Assembly (NCBI GenBank): GCA_964596835.1
Contig: CAZQVV010000092.1
Location: 1-10,619 of the forward strand
Source of the DNA: JAADGZ01 sp964596835
Lineage (GTDB): Bacteria; Pseudomonadota; Gammaproteobacteria; UBA6429; Thiohalophilaceae
Length of the DNA stretch: 10,619 nt
Reading direction: 5' to 3'
Both the position numbers and the translations under genes were made by a program. Below the pieces are notes generated by a model. It was not told the DNA's origin and made no database searches. It worked only from the letters and a program-made list of their open reading frames with translations. This document shows, piece after piece, positions 1-8,054 of this stretch; position 1 is the stretch's first letter, and each line of letters opens with the position of its first letter.

Positions 1-2318
1 GAAATGGCGATATTCTGGTGAATGGTTTTCAGAGTACGCCGTGACAATTTGACTGCCAGACTTATTTTTTTAAGATCATCCCGCATTAATATTATATCTG
101 CGCTATCCATCGAAACATCGGTACCGGAACCCACCGCGATGCCCACATCGGCACGTATCAGCGCCGGGGCATCATTCACTCCGTCCCCCACCATCGCTAC
201 GCGTTCGCCCTGTGCCTGTAGCGTCTTGATCATGGCATCCTTGTCCTCTGGCAGAACCTCGGCCATCACGTTCATGCCACCCAGTTCCTGAGCAATAGCG
301 TTGGCAACGCGCTGTCTGTCACCGCTTAACAGGGTCATTTTGATTCCCTCTTGTCGCAGTGCGTCTACCAGAGGCTTGGCCTCTGCGCGCAGGCGATCGG
401 CGATGACCATAACGGCAACGTGCCGGCCTGCCTGTGCTACATGTACACAACTCATGCCCCTCTCTTCATAGTCCTGCGCCTGGGCAAGCAGTTCCGGATC
501 CTGTGTGACAGCGTGTTTCTCCAGCCACGCAGGGGTGCCACAATCCATTGGTACCCCATCGACCTGACCGGAGACACCATAACCCGGCTCATTGTGAAAA
601 TGCCTTAGCTGGCCCTGATCAGGCCTCAACCCCATCTGTTCCGCTTCCTGAATAATGGCGTCAGCGATACTGTGCTCCGAGTGGCGCTCCAGAATGGCGG
701 CCTGCGCTAACACCTCATCACGCCCAATCCCCTTCACGGTCAGCATCGTGCTGACACTCATGCGACCCTCCGTCAGCGTGCCGGTCTTGTCGAAAACAAA
801 GTGCGTAATGGAAGAAAGCGTCTCCAGCACTTCACCGTTTTTCACCAGGATCCCGTGACGTGCGCCCAGCCCGGAAGCCACCGCAATAGCCATGGGCGTT
901 GCCAGTCCGAAGGCGCAGGGGCAGGTTATGATCAATACCGATGTTGCCGCCATCAAGGCTTGTTCAAAATCCTGCTGCAGCCAGTAGCCAAAGGTGAGCG
1001 CCGCCAGCAACAGCGTTGCCGCCACAAACCACGGCACAATGCGATCCGTCAGACACTGTATAGGCGCCTTCGAAGCCTGGGCTTCTTCCACCAGGCTGAT
1101 AATGCGTCCCAGTGCTGTATTGCGCAGAATACTCTGCACCTCAACCGTCAGCGCGCCCTGTATATTCACGGTACCGGCGGACACCTGATCCCCGTGCTGT
1201 TTTTTGAGTGGCTGCGACTCGCCACTCAGCATGCTTTCATCGACCACGCTATGGCCCTCGACCACACAACCATCAACGGGAACACGGGCGCCGGGTTTGA
1301 TCAGCACCCGTTCTCCCATTTTGACTGAGCGCACAGGGACGATCTGCGCCTCTCCCTCACGCAGTACACTGGCGACACGCGGTTGCAGATTCAGCAGGCG
1401 CTGGGTGGAAGCCACCGCGTGGCGTTTGGAGAGAGATTCCAGGTGCCGCCCCACCAGGAGAATAAACAGAAAATTGACGACCGTGTCGTAGTACACTTCG
1501 CCAGTGGCTGTGGGATTCAGGGTGACATACACCGAGTATAGCCAGGTAGACGTGGCGCCAATGGCAACGGGCAAATCCATGCCCAGACGCAACCGGCGCA
1601 GACCGCTCCAGGCGCCTTTTAGAAAAGGCCAGCCGGAATAGAACAGCGTTGGCGTCGCCAGTGAGAAACCGACCCAATAGAACAGACTTCGGAACTCGCC
1701 CTTGTCCGCGCCGCTGTAAAGCGCGATGGAAACCCACAGCAGGTTCATCATGGTAAACCCGGCAAAGGCCATACGAAACAGCAGGGCGCGGTTCTCCTGT
1801 TTCAGTGCGCCTTCGGCGGCCTCGGGATCGTAGGGCGCGGCGCGGTAGCCGATGTCAGCCAGGCGCTGCAAAACCCGAGAAAGCAGGATGCGCCGGTTGT
1901 CCCAGCGCAGATGCAGACGACGACCACTGAGATTGACGTTGGCCGTCAGCACGCCGTCCAGGGGTGCCAGGCTGCGTTCAATCAGCCAGACGCAGGCGGC
2001 GCAGTGAATCCCCTCGACCAGCAGATGAATATCGCGTATCTCTGCCAGTTTCGGCACAAATTCGGCCTGCACTTCGTCGAGATCATAGAGTTCAAGATCG
2101 CCTGGTGGTTCCGGCGGCGGCGCTAACAGGTGGCCTTCGGGGGTACGTTGGTAGAAACCTTCAAGACCGGCGTTAAAAATGGCCTTGCACACCGACTCAC
2201 AACCGAAACAGCAGAAGCGCCGTTGGGCGCCGTCCAGGCGGGTACTGAAATTAGTTCGATCTGACAACGGCAGGCCGCAGTGGAAACAGGTGGAAACCGC
2301 CTGCGCGTCAGCACTCAT
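1..2318 (-). CDS. ccoI: Copper-translocating P1B-type ATPase CcoI/FixI, 3' end cut by the window edge
   Basis: This inner-membrane ATPase exports copper from the cytoplasm and is needed to load CuB of the cbb3 oxidase. About 772 codons are present from an ATG at 2318; the C-terminus lies beyond position 1, probably a few tens of residues. Visible in order: a cysteine-rich N-terminal metal-binding domain (C11, C14, C36, C37, C40, C44); an HMA-like domain with CAAC at 106-109; an actuator motif LSGES; the membrane metal site C466-P467-C468; the phosphorylation motif DKTGT with D510; and the hinge GDGVNDAP at 711-718. The nucleotide-binding motif reads SEHS where SEHP is usual, so the His of the HP motif is kept but the Pro is Ser. 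I read the frame through most of the gene and saw no frameshift. The start lies 17 bases after the ccoH stop with only a weak ribosome site. It is the last gene of a tight ccoGHI cluster; ccoS would be expected next. Confidence 0.95.
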   Translation of the reverse strand, partial: MSADAQAVSTCFHCGLPLSDRTNFSTRLDGAQRRFCCFGCESVCKAIFNAGLEGFYQRTPEGHLLAPPPEPPGDLELYDLDEVQAEFVPKLAEIRDIHLLVEGIHCAACVWLIERSLAPLDGVLTANVNLSGRRLHLRWDNRRILLSRVLQRLADIGYRAAPYDPEAAEGALKQENRALLFRMAFAGFTMMNLLWVSIALYSGADKGEFRSLFYWVGFSLATPTLFYSGWPFLKGAWSGLRRLRLGMDLPVAIGATSTWLYSVYVTLNPTATGEVYYDTVVNFLFILLVGRHLESLSKRHAVASTQRLLNLQPRVASVLREGEAQIVPVRSVKMGERVLIKPGARVPVDGCVVEGHSVVDESMLSGESQPLKKQHGDQVSAGTVNIQGALTVEVQSILRNTALGRIISLVEEAQASKAPIQCLTDRIVPWFVAATLLLAALTFGYWLQQDFEQALMAATSVLIITCPCAFGLATPMAIAVASGLGARHGILVKNGEVLETLSSITHFVFDKTGTLTEGRMSVSTMLTVKGIGRDEVLAQAAILERHSEHSIADAIIQEAEQMGLRPDQGQLRHFHNEPGYGVSGQVDGVPMDCGTPAWLEKHAVTQDPELLAQAQDYEERGMSCVHVAQAGRHVAVMVIADRLRAEAKPLVDALRQEGIKMTLLSGDRQRVANAIAQELGGMNVMAEVLPEDKDAMIKTLQAQGERVAMVGDGVNDAPALIRADVGIAVGSGTDVSMDSADIILMRDDLKKISLAVKLSRRTLKTIHQNIAI

Positions 2319-2335
2319 GCGCGTGCTCTGCTCAC

Positions 2336-2857
2336 TCAGTGAGGCTTGACAAATATGCGCTGGGTGATCAAATCATAACTTTCACCCGCCTGGCTGACTT
2401 TCAGCTTCAAATCCCAAACGCCTTTAAGGGGAAATACAGCCCGGGCCTGATACTGACCGGGGGCGAACGCCTGCATCGTTAGCCTGAAGTCAGCGTCGGC
2501 ATCCGAAGGTCGGTAGGCCTGCATTTCAACGTCTAGATCATCAACCGCGAGACCCTGCCGGTCAACCACATCGAAGCGCAGGATATGTGCCTGTCCAAGT
2601 ATCAGTTTTTCCGGCACATCCAGTTTGAAACTCCAGCCCAGGGCATGACGCGCTGTTCGCTCTTTAATGAAGTTTCGTTCCAGATCCTGGCCTTTTTCAT
2701 AATAGTCTTCCTCGACCAGACCCGAATTGGTCACGATAGCCAGCGTTATCATGACGGCATTCACCAGCAGCACAACGGTTACCAGTGCAATCCAGCCCAG
2801 TACCCAGGGATTGTGCAATCCCTCTTTATTCGACTGTGAAATGGCTTTGCTATTCAT
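2336..2857 (-). CDS. ccoH: Cbb3 oxidase assembly protein CcoH/FixH
   Basis: FixH-family protein (173 residues from the chosen start) required for maturation or stability of the cbb3 oxidase. It has one N-terminal membrane segment around residues 20-42, then the family-typical stretch VEEDYYEKGQDLER, and a periplasmic beta-rich domain to the end. I chose the ATG at 2857 over the upstream in-frame ATG at 2878 because a clear AGGAG (2866-2870) sits 8 bases before 2857, while the 2878 start has no good ribosome site. The longer form would add seven residues (MMTGARS). It starts 38 bases after the ccoG stop and ends 17 bases before ccoI, so the three genes are very likely one transcript. Confidence 0.93.
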   Translation of the reverse strand: MNSKAISQSNKEGLHNPWVLGWIALVTVVLLVNAVMITLAIVTNSGLVEEDYYEKGQDLERNFIKERTARHALGWSFKLDVPEKLILGQAHILRFDVVDRQGLAVDDLDVEMQAYRPSDADADFRLTMQAFAPGQYQARAVFPLKGVWDLKLKVSQAGESYDLITQRIFVKPH

Positions 2858-2895
2858 ACTTCTCGCTCCTGTCATCATTACCGGTAGTGCCCTGT

Positions 2896-4299
2896 TTAGC
2901 CGGGACTAAAAAACATGCTTTTATATTCTACTATGGCATCTTTGCCGATCATTCTTGCCCTGAACATTATCGTTATACGCGTCTCATGCAGATTCTTTTT
3001 CGGGATTCTGATGAAAACGGTATGCGCCGTCACGCCTCCTTCACGCAGGGTCAGAAGCTTGTCCACACCCTTGACCCGCATGCCTTCGGGACCTGCTACC
3101 GACAGCTTCACCTGTGCATCCCGGTCGGTCTTGTTAAGCAACTTGAGTACATATTTATTCTGGATACTGTTGTCACTTTCCAGCACAAATAGCGGTTGGC
3201 GTTCGTGCAACACCTTGAGTTCCAGTGATCCCAGATGTGTCAGGCCATAGAGTATGCCGCTGAGCGCAATCAGCATGATAGTGAAATAGATCAGAACACG
3301 GGGCCGTTTGTACAACGGAATATCATGCTTGCCCAGGATGTCGTCCAGCGAGGCATAGCGAATCAGCCCGTGCGGCTTTCCAATTTGATCCATGACTGAA
3401 TCACAGGCATCCAGACACAGGCCACAGGTGATGCAGCCTTCCTGCTGGCCTTCGCGGATATCAACACCGGTCGGACAAACCACCACACACTGGTTGCAGA
3501 TGATGCAGTCACCCTGATCTTTCGGCGTTCCGTCTTTTTTCAGGCGTCCGCGAGGTTCACCTCGCTGGGCATCATAGGTCGGCAGGATGGTTTCACTGTC
3601 ATACATCACACCCTGAATACGCGCATAGGGACAGAGCCAGAAACAAACCTGTTCACGCATGAAACCGGCAAGAAGAAAGGTTCCGCCGGTAAACAGGCCG
3701 ATGACGACCATCGCCGTAGTTCCTGCCTGCAAGGTGAGCAGATCCCACCATAGCTGCCGTGCATCGGTAAACCAGGCAACAAAACTGATCCCCGTAAACA
3801 CGGAAATCAATAGCCAGAAAAAATACTTCGTTGCACGCAGGCGCAATTTGTGCGGCGTCCAGGGACTCTGATCCAATTTGCGCCGTGCAGCAGGCCTGCC
3901 TTCCAGCTTTTCCTCTATCCAGGTGAAGGCATCGGTCCAGATAGTCTGAAAACAAAAATAGCCACAAAAGACCCGACCAAGCATGGACGTAACCACCGCC
4001 AGCAGAATGGCGAAGAAAAGCAGCACCAGGGATAAAATCCAGACATCCTGAGGCAGAATGGTAATATCATAGAAGTGAAACTGGCGATGGGGAATATCCA
4101 GCAAAATCGCCTGACGATCACCGAAGCGCAGGTAGGGACCGAAAAAATAAATCAGCCAGACCAGCGAACTAATGTTCTTCAGCTTACGAAAACGTCCCGG
4201 CATACGCCTGGCGTGAATGGTCTTCTCGCCGGTATTGACATGCCATGCACCCAGTTCTTCATAGATTGCGCTTTCAACGCCGTTCTCATCTTTACTCAA
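2896..4299 (-). CDS. ccoG: CcoG/RdxA/FixG-type ferredoxin-like membrane protein (cupric reductase)
   Basis: A 467-residue polytopic membrane iron-sulfur protein. CcoG has been described as a cupric reductase that helps deliver copper for cbb3 assembly. Membrane segments fall around 42-56, 85-108, 157-177, 192-214 and 334-354. There are two 4Fe-4S cysteine sets: C265, C268, C271, C275 (followed by P) and C289, C292, C295, C299 (followed by D). Paired membrane cysteines lie at C112/C116 and C219/C223. The C-terminal third is the periplasmic Ig-like FixG_C domain. The membrane motif reads CGYFCFQT where family members usually have CGYxCPQT, so Pro is Phe at 117; the second pair keeps CxxxCP. The start is a TTG at 4297-4299 with GGGAG six bases upstream. 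The next in-frame ATG is codon 33, so the TTG is preferred. It follows a 471-base gap after ccoP and may have its own promoter, which I could not identify. Confidence 0.95.
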   Translation of the reverse strand: MSKDENGVESAIYEELGAWHVNTGEKTIHARRMPGRFRKLKNISSLVWLIYFFGPYLRFGDRQAILLDIPHRQFHFYDITILPQDVWILSLVLLFFAILLAVVTSMLGRVFCGYFCFQTIWTDAFTWIEEKLEGRPAARRKLDQSPWTPHKLRLRATKYFFWLLISVFTGISFVAWFTDARQLWWDLLTLQAGTTAMVVIGLFTGGTFLLAGFMREQVCFWLCPYARIQGVMYDSETILPTYDAQRGEPRGRLKKDGTPKDQGDCIICNQCVVVCPTGVDIREGQQEGCITCGLCLDACDSVMDQIGKPHGLIRYASLDDILGKHDIPLYKRPRVLIYFTIMLIALSGILYGLTHLGSLELKVLHERQPLFVLESDNSIQNKYVLKLLNKTDRDAQVKLSVAGPEGMRVKGVDKLLTLREGGVTAHTVFIRIPKKNLHETRITIMFRARMIGKDAIVEYKSMFFSPG

Positions 4300-4347
4300 G
4301 GTTCGCTCCCATACGCGCTACTGAAAACAGCAGAGCAGCTAAACGGT

Positions 4348-4449
4348 ATGGCAAAAAAATCAGTCACTATTCAGCTTCCTGGGGTGGAGTCTCCAGCCGC
4401 TGTCGATAATAGCTTGAAACAGGCCGATTTGATCCCTTCAGGGCAATGA
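4348..4449 (+). CDS. Doubtful 33-residue ORF in the ccoP-ccoG gap
   Basis: An ATG-started frame on the plus strand ends in TGA just before the palindromic repeat at 4457. The product begins MAKKSVTIQLPGVESPA and is hydrophilic, with no membrane segment or motif I recognise. The sequence before the ATG (AGCAGCTAAACGGT) has no convincing ribosome site. It overlaps, in antisense, the probable leader of ccoG. It could be chance, or the 5' end of a gene cut by the adjacent repeat element. No function is proposed. Confidence 0.12.
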   Translation: MAKKSVTIQLPGVESPAAVDNSLKQADLIPSGQ

Positions 4450-4456
4450 ACAAGCC

Positions 4457-4571
4457 GTAGGTGGGTGCTGAGCAACGCGAAGCCCAACAATAAGCGGTTT
4501 CGCCTGTTGGGCGACCGAAGGAAGTGCCTGTGGTGCTTCGCCATAAAGATCATGGCTCAGCGCCAACCTAC
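4457..4571. repeat. REP/MITE-like palindromic element between ccoP and ccoG
   Basis: About 115 bases with imperfect terminal inverted repeats. GTAGGTGGGTGCTGAGC (4457-4473) pairs with GCTCAGCGCCAACCTAC (4555-4571) at 15 of 17 positions. Inside, GCCCAACA (4482-4489) and TGTTGGGC (4505-4512) form a perfect 8-bp inverted pair. The composition (GTAGGT, AGCGAAGCCCAACA, CCAACCTAC) matches a class of intergenic repeats common in gammaproteobacterial genomes; the class is recalled, not searched. There is no coding capacity. If transcribed with the operon it would fold strongly and could attenuate or stabilise mRNA between ccoNOQP and ccoGHI. Confidence 0.75.
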
Positions 4572-4770
4572 ATTTTAATAGCTCTGGGTCATTAGCCCAT
4601 ATTGGCAATTGCGCTGAATAGTTACAAAAATCAATGCATTTTTTCAACCGACCAGAGGCAGTGGCACTGACATTTCTGACGCGGAAATAACATGACTTTA
4701 ATCGTTCGTTAATAACATTTTATTCTTTGCGCCTCGGCGTTTAATACGGGCGTTTGCAGACAGATCCCGA
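4572..4770. other. Remainder of the ccoP-ccoG intergenic gap, no gene seen
   Basis: This is the AT-richer stretch downstream of the ccoP stop. I see no plausible coding frame. A short CGCCTCGGCG hairpin (about 4729-4738) lacks a T-tract in the ccoP orientation, so it is not called as a terminator. No clear promoter for ccoG was found. Confidence 0.5.
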
Positions 4771-5616
4771 TTATTGACCGCCACCCAGCCTGTAGACATA
4801 GACCGCCAGTTTCTTGATGTCGGTCTTTGACAGCTTACCGCCGCCAAACTTGGGCATCTCAGCATTGCGGGTTCTGGGATCAGAGGGATCGTTGACACCA
4901 TGCGTAATGGTATAGGTCACACTTTCTTTCGTGCCCGGTGCAAAGCGCCAGATACTGTCCATCAGGTTGGCCGACCCCAATGCTGCCATGCCTTTGCCGC
5001 TCGGTGTATGGCAACCGACACAGCCTTTCTGCATATATAACGGTTCTTTAGTCACCTTGCCGACAACGATGGCGCTGGCCAGTTTGTCGATTTCCGCATG
5101 AGTAAGCTTCATCCCGCCCATCTTCGGCATCATGCCGCGACGGCCATGGGTGATACTCTGCTCAATGATCCCGATACTGCCGCCATAAAGCCAGTCATCA
5201 TCGGCCAGCACCGGAAACCCTGGATTACCGGAACCCCCTGCGCCATGACAGGCGGCACAGTTGTCGCCAAACAGCACCTTGGCGGAATCTACGGCATACT
5301 CGCTTAGCTCGTTATTAGCCAGAATCGCTGCTGCCGACATGCCCTTTAGCCTGTTTTCATATTTGGCGCGTACGGACTCGATTTCCCGCATGTCCTGCTT
5401 GTATTCCTTGATCGAAGTCCAGCCGATCAAGCCTTTGAAATGACCGTGTAGCAGAGGCCAGGAAGGATAAATTAAAGTGTAAACCAGGATGAACATCCAG
5501 CTCGCATGTAAGCCAATCCACCACCACCTCGGCGGCTGGTTCAACAGCTCAGCCAGGGTCTCGTCCCACACATGTCCTGTGGTCGGTACGCTGTATGGAT
5601 CTTTCTTTTCACTCAT
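4771..5616 (-). CDS. ccoP: Cytochrome c oxidase cbb3-type subunit III (CcoP), diheme
   Basis: A 281-residue membrane-anchored diheme cytochrome c that passes electrons from soluble donors to CcoO and CcoN. There is a conserved N-terminal part (HVWDETLAELLNQPPRWW), one membrane segment around 33-51, and two cytochrome c domains with heme motifs C120-A-A-C-H124 and C199-V-G-C-H203. Probable distal Met ligands lie in GMMPKMGG (about 161-168) and AEMPKFGGG (about 252-260). The length is normal for the single-anchor form. The ATG at 5614-5616 overlaps the ccoQ stop as ATGA, and GGAGG lies a few bases upstream inside ccoQ, so the two are probably translationally coupled. It is the last gene of ccoNOQP. 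Confidence 0.97.
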   Translation of the reverse strand: MSEKKDPYSVPTTGHVWDETLAELLNQPPRWWWIGLHASWMFILVYTLIYPSWPLLHGHFKGLIGWTSIKEYKQDMREIESVRAKYENRLKGMSAAAILANNELSEYAVDSAKVLFGDNCAACHGAGGSGNPGFPVLADDDWLYGGSIGIIEQSITHGRRGMMPKMGGMKLTHAEIDKLASAIVVGKVTKEPLYMQKGCVGCHTPSGKGMAALGSANLMDSIWRFAPGTKESVTYTITHGVNDPSDPRTRNAEMPKFGGGKLSKTDIKKLAVYVYRLGGGQ

Positions 5617-5777
5617 TTCTTTTCCTCCTTATCCAAACGGTCGTCATCAAACAGGATATAACGCTGGGCTTCCAGGTTATCCTTGTTTTTCGGGTGGAAA
5701 ATCAGTATGTAGGCAACCAGCATGATAATAAATACGCTTACCGTCATGATCATGCCGATCCAGTCATGCAAGGTCAT
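5613..5777 (-). CDS. ccoQ: Cytochrome c oxidase cbb3-type subunit IV (CcoQ/FixQ)
   Basis: A small single-span subunit (54 residues from ATG 5777) that stabilises the cbb3 complex. One membrane helix covers about residues 8-27 (IGMIMTVSVFIIMLVAYILI), followed by a charged tail, HPKNKDNLEAQRYILFDDDR, typical of CcoQ. Position between ccoO and ccoP, and the 4-base ATGA overlap with ccoP, support the call. The start is uncertain. ATG 5777 has a GGGCGG upstream, though close. A GTG at 5819 in the same frame would add 14 residues (from VNSLKEYF) and overlap the ccoO stop. The frame is open further upstream, but that part is antisense-free shadow of ccoO in another frame. Confidence 0.85.
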   Translation of the reverse strand: MTLHDWIGMIMTVSVFIIMLVAYILIFHPKNKDNLEAQRYILFDDDRLDKEEKK

Positions 5778-5811
5778 TGCCGCCCAGTCGGTAGCGAAAT
5801 ATTCTTTGAGG

Positions 5812-6525
5812 CTATTCACGATAATCAATGCTGTCGTCAAACCGAACCATGGTGCCCAGCACCTGCAGAAAGGCAATGACGGCATCCTGTTCCGTCTTGC
5901 CTTTGACCTTGGCGGCAGCCGTGGCAATATCTGCATCGGTGTAGGGCACCCCAACTATTCTCATGGCTTTCATAGTGGCCACGGTTTCATCTGGATCAAT
6001 GGTACTTTTCTCCAGCCAGGGATAGTTTGGCATCACCGATTCCGGTACCACCGAACGCGGTGCGTGCAGATGCCGCCGATGCCATTCATTGGAATACTTG
6101 CCACCCACACGCGCCAAATCCGGCCCGGTGCGTTTTGAGCCCCACTGGAAGGGATGGTCGTACATGGATTCGGCCGCCAGCGAATAATGCCCATAGCGTT
6201 CCTTCTCGTCACGGAAAGGACGGATCATCTGTGAGTGGCACAAATAACAGCCTTCACGGATATAGACCATGCGGCCCATCAGCTCCAATGGTTTGTAGGG
6301 CCGAATGCCATCACCGGCTTTCCAGTCATCCAGGCTTTCGCCGGGTTTGCGCTGCCAGAGAATTTCAGGATGCTTGTTATATTCCATCGTGCCCTTCAGA
6401 TAGAATAGGGGGACGATTTCCACCAGCCCACCGATGGACAACAGCACCATAAGCATTAACAGCATGAGCAAGCCACTGCGCTCGACCTTGTCCTGCAATT
6501 TTGTTGAATAGTATTTATCTGCCAT
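5812..6525 (-). CDS. ccoO: Cytochrome c oxidase cbb3-type subunit II (CcoO), monoheme
   Basis: A 237-residue membrane-anchored monoheme cytochrome c subunit that transfers electrons from CcoP to CcoN. The N-terminal membrane anchor is about residues 18-42. The heme motif is C93-Y-L-C-H97 in the conserved context EGCYLCHSQMIRPF, with the probable distal ligand M165 in SVMPNYPW. The GPDLARVGGKYSNEWH block is typical of the family. The ATG start has AAGGAGGAG seven bases upstream, beginning right after the ccoN stop (18 bases between the genes). The length is normal and no disruption was seen. Confidence 0.97.
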   Translation of the reverse strand: MADKYYSTKLQDKVERSGLLMLLMLMVLLSIGGLVEIVPLFYLKGTMEYNKHPEILWQRKPGESLDDWKAGDGIRPYKPLELMGRMVYIREGCYLCHSQMIRPFRDEKERYGHYSLAAESMYDHPFQWGSKRTGPDLARVGGKYSNEWHRRHLHAPRSVVPESVMPNYPWLEKSTIDPDETVATMKAMRIVGVPYTDADIATAAAKVKGKTEQDAVIAFLQVLGTMVRFDDSIDYRE

Positions 6526-6543
6526 TGCTCTTCTCCTCCTTAA

Positions 6544-7971
6544 TCAGGCGTTAGCCGTGGCAAGAGTGGCGCTGCGCCGGGCGCTGGCCGTGCGAATAGT
6601 CATCACCACGTTATAGAGCATGACCGCACCACCCGACCAGTAAACCATGCCACCTATCGCGCGCATGACATAATAGGGATGGACCGCCGCAACCGATTCG
6701 GCAAAGGTATAAGTCAGGGCACCAAAGGCATCATAGTCACGCCACATCAGACCCTGCATAATGCCGGAGACCCACATGGCGGTGATGTAGATGACCGTAC
6801 CGATAGTGGCCATCCAGAAGTGCATGTTCACCAATTTGGCGGAATACATGCGTGTGTTCCACAGGCGTTCCACCATGTGATACAGCGCACCAGCAGCCAC
6901 CATGGCTACCCAGCCCAGGGCACCGGAGTGTACGTGACCGATGGTCCAGTCGGTGTAATGGGAAAGGGCATTCACGGTTTTCACCGACATGACCGGGCCT
7001 TCGAAGGTGGCCATGGCGTAGAAGGCCAGGGAGATGATCAAAAAGCGCAGCACGTAGTCGGTGCGCAGTTTGTCCCAGGCGCCGGAGAGCGTCATCATGC
7101 CGTTAATAGCCCCACCCCAGGAAGGAATGATCATGGCCAGGGAAACGGCTGCGGCCAACGAGCCGGTCCAGTCCGGCAGGGCGGTGTATTGCAGATGATG
7201 CGCGCCCAGCCAGACATAACCGAACATCAGCGTCCAGAAGTGAACCACGGACAGACGATAGGAGAAGATCGGCCGGTTGGCCTGCTTGGGAACAAAATAA
7301 TACATGATGCCGAGGAAGCCGGCCGTCAGATAAAAGCCCACCGCATTGTGGCCCCACCACCACTGGATCATGGCATCCTGCACCCCGGAGAACACCGAGT
7401 AGGACTTGAACAGACTAACCGGAATAGCCAGGCTGTTCACCACATGTAGGTAGGTGATCATCACCATCATCCCAAGAAAAAACCAGTTGGAGACATAGAT
7501 ATGAGAGGTCTTGCGCCTCATCATGGTCATAAAGAAATTGAAGGAATAGCTCAACCAGACTACGGCAATTGCCAGGTCGATGGGCCATTCCAGCTCGGCG
7601 TATTCTTTGCCCTGGGTGAAACCCAGCGGCAGGGTGATCACGGCGGAGAGGATGATCAGGTTCCAGCCCCAGAAGGTGAACCAGGCCATGCGATTGCTCC
7701 ACAGGGGCACCCCACAGGTACGCTGCACCGTGTAGAAAGCAGAGGCCATGAGTGCACAACCGCCAAAAGCGAAAATGACGGTGTTGGTATGCAGGGGACG
7801 AAGTCGGCCAAAGGATATTTCGGCAATATCCAGGTTCAGAACCGGCCAGGCCAGTTCCGATGCAATATAAACCCCGATCAAAGTACCCACCACAAGGTAG
7901 ATTACCGCAGCAACGGTAAACCACCGCACAACCTCAAAGTTATATTTTTCTTCTACCTGTGTTATTGCCAC
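6544..7971 (-). CDS. ccoN: Cytochrome c oxidase cbb3-type subunit I (CcoN), catalytic
   Basis: A 475-residue heme-copper oxidase subunit with about twelve membrane helices; it reduces O2 to water with high affinity and pumps protons. Expected residues are present: H61 (heme b) in RPLHTNT; H208 in WWWGHNAVGF and H258/H259 in LGAHHLQY (CuB); Y252, at the position of the cross-linked active-site Tyr; H346 (heme b3) and H348 (heme b) in GHVHSGALGW; and the conserved Glu in ATFEGP. Ligand roles are assigned by analogy with the Pseudomonas stutzeri enzyme. The start is GTG at 7969-7971 with a strong GAGGAGG six bases upstream. First gene of ccoNOQP. Confidence 0.98.
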   Translation of the reverse strand: MAITQVEEKYNFEVVRWFTVAAVIYLVVGTLIGVYIASELAWPVLNLDIAEISFGRLRPLHTNTVIFAFGGCALMASAFYTVQRTCGVPLWSNRMAWFTFWGWNLIILSAVITLPLGFTQGKEYAELEWPIDLAIAVVWLSYSFNFFMTMMRRKTSHIYVSNWFFLGMMVMITYLHVVNSLAIPVSLFKSYSVFSGVQDAMIQWWWGHNAVGFYLTAGFLGIMYYFVPKQANRPIFSYRLSVVHFWTLMFGYVWLGAHHLQYTALPDWTGSLAAAVSLAMIIPSWGGAINGMMTLSGAWDKLRTDYVLRFLIISLAFYAMATFEGPVMSVKTVNALSHYTDWTIGHVHSGALGWVAMVAAGALYHMVERLWNTRMYSAKLVNMHFWMATIGTVIYITAMWVSGIMQGLMWRDYDAFGALTYTFAESVAAVHPYYVMRAIGGMVYWSGGAVMLYNVVMTIRTASARRSATLATANA

Positions 7972-7977
7972 GAGTAG

Positions 7978-7984
7978 CCTCCTC
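7978..7984 (-). promoter_or_regulatory. Ribosome binding site of ccoN
   Basis: GAGGAGG on the minus strand, six bases before GTG 7971. It fixes the non-ATG start of ccoN. Confidence 0.8.
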
Positions 7985-7996
7985 TTTGTGTTGACA

Positions 7997-8006
7997 ACAT
8001 TAATGT
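7997..8006. promoter_or_regulatory. Small palindrome ACATTAATGT just upstream of ccoN
   Basis: A perfect 10-bp palindrome 26 bases before the ccoN start, in what should be the leader or promoter region. It does not match the FNR/ANR consensus TTGAT-N4-ATCAA. It may be a regulator site or chance in AT-rich sequence. Confidence 0.2.
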
Positions 8007-8054
8007 CGTTGCTGGAGCATCAAAAATCTAAATAAAATTGACCGCCTGTGTGAA

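Noticed and set aside
1357..1737. Minus-strand 126-residue frame inside ccoI
   Set aside because: It is an out-of-frame shadow; the ccoI frame through the same bases gives the expected membrane and actuator domains.
6679..7449. Long plus-strand frame opposite ccoN
   Set aside because: It is a His- and Gly-rich antisense shadow of ccoN with no family features.
8009..8023. TTGCTGGAGCATCAA as an FNR/ANR box
   Set aside because: The spacer is five bases, not four, and the left half lacks the A of TTGAT.
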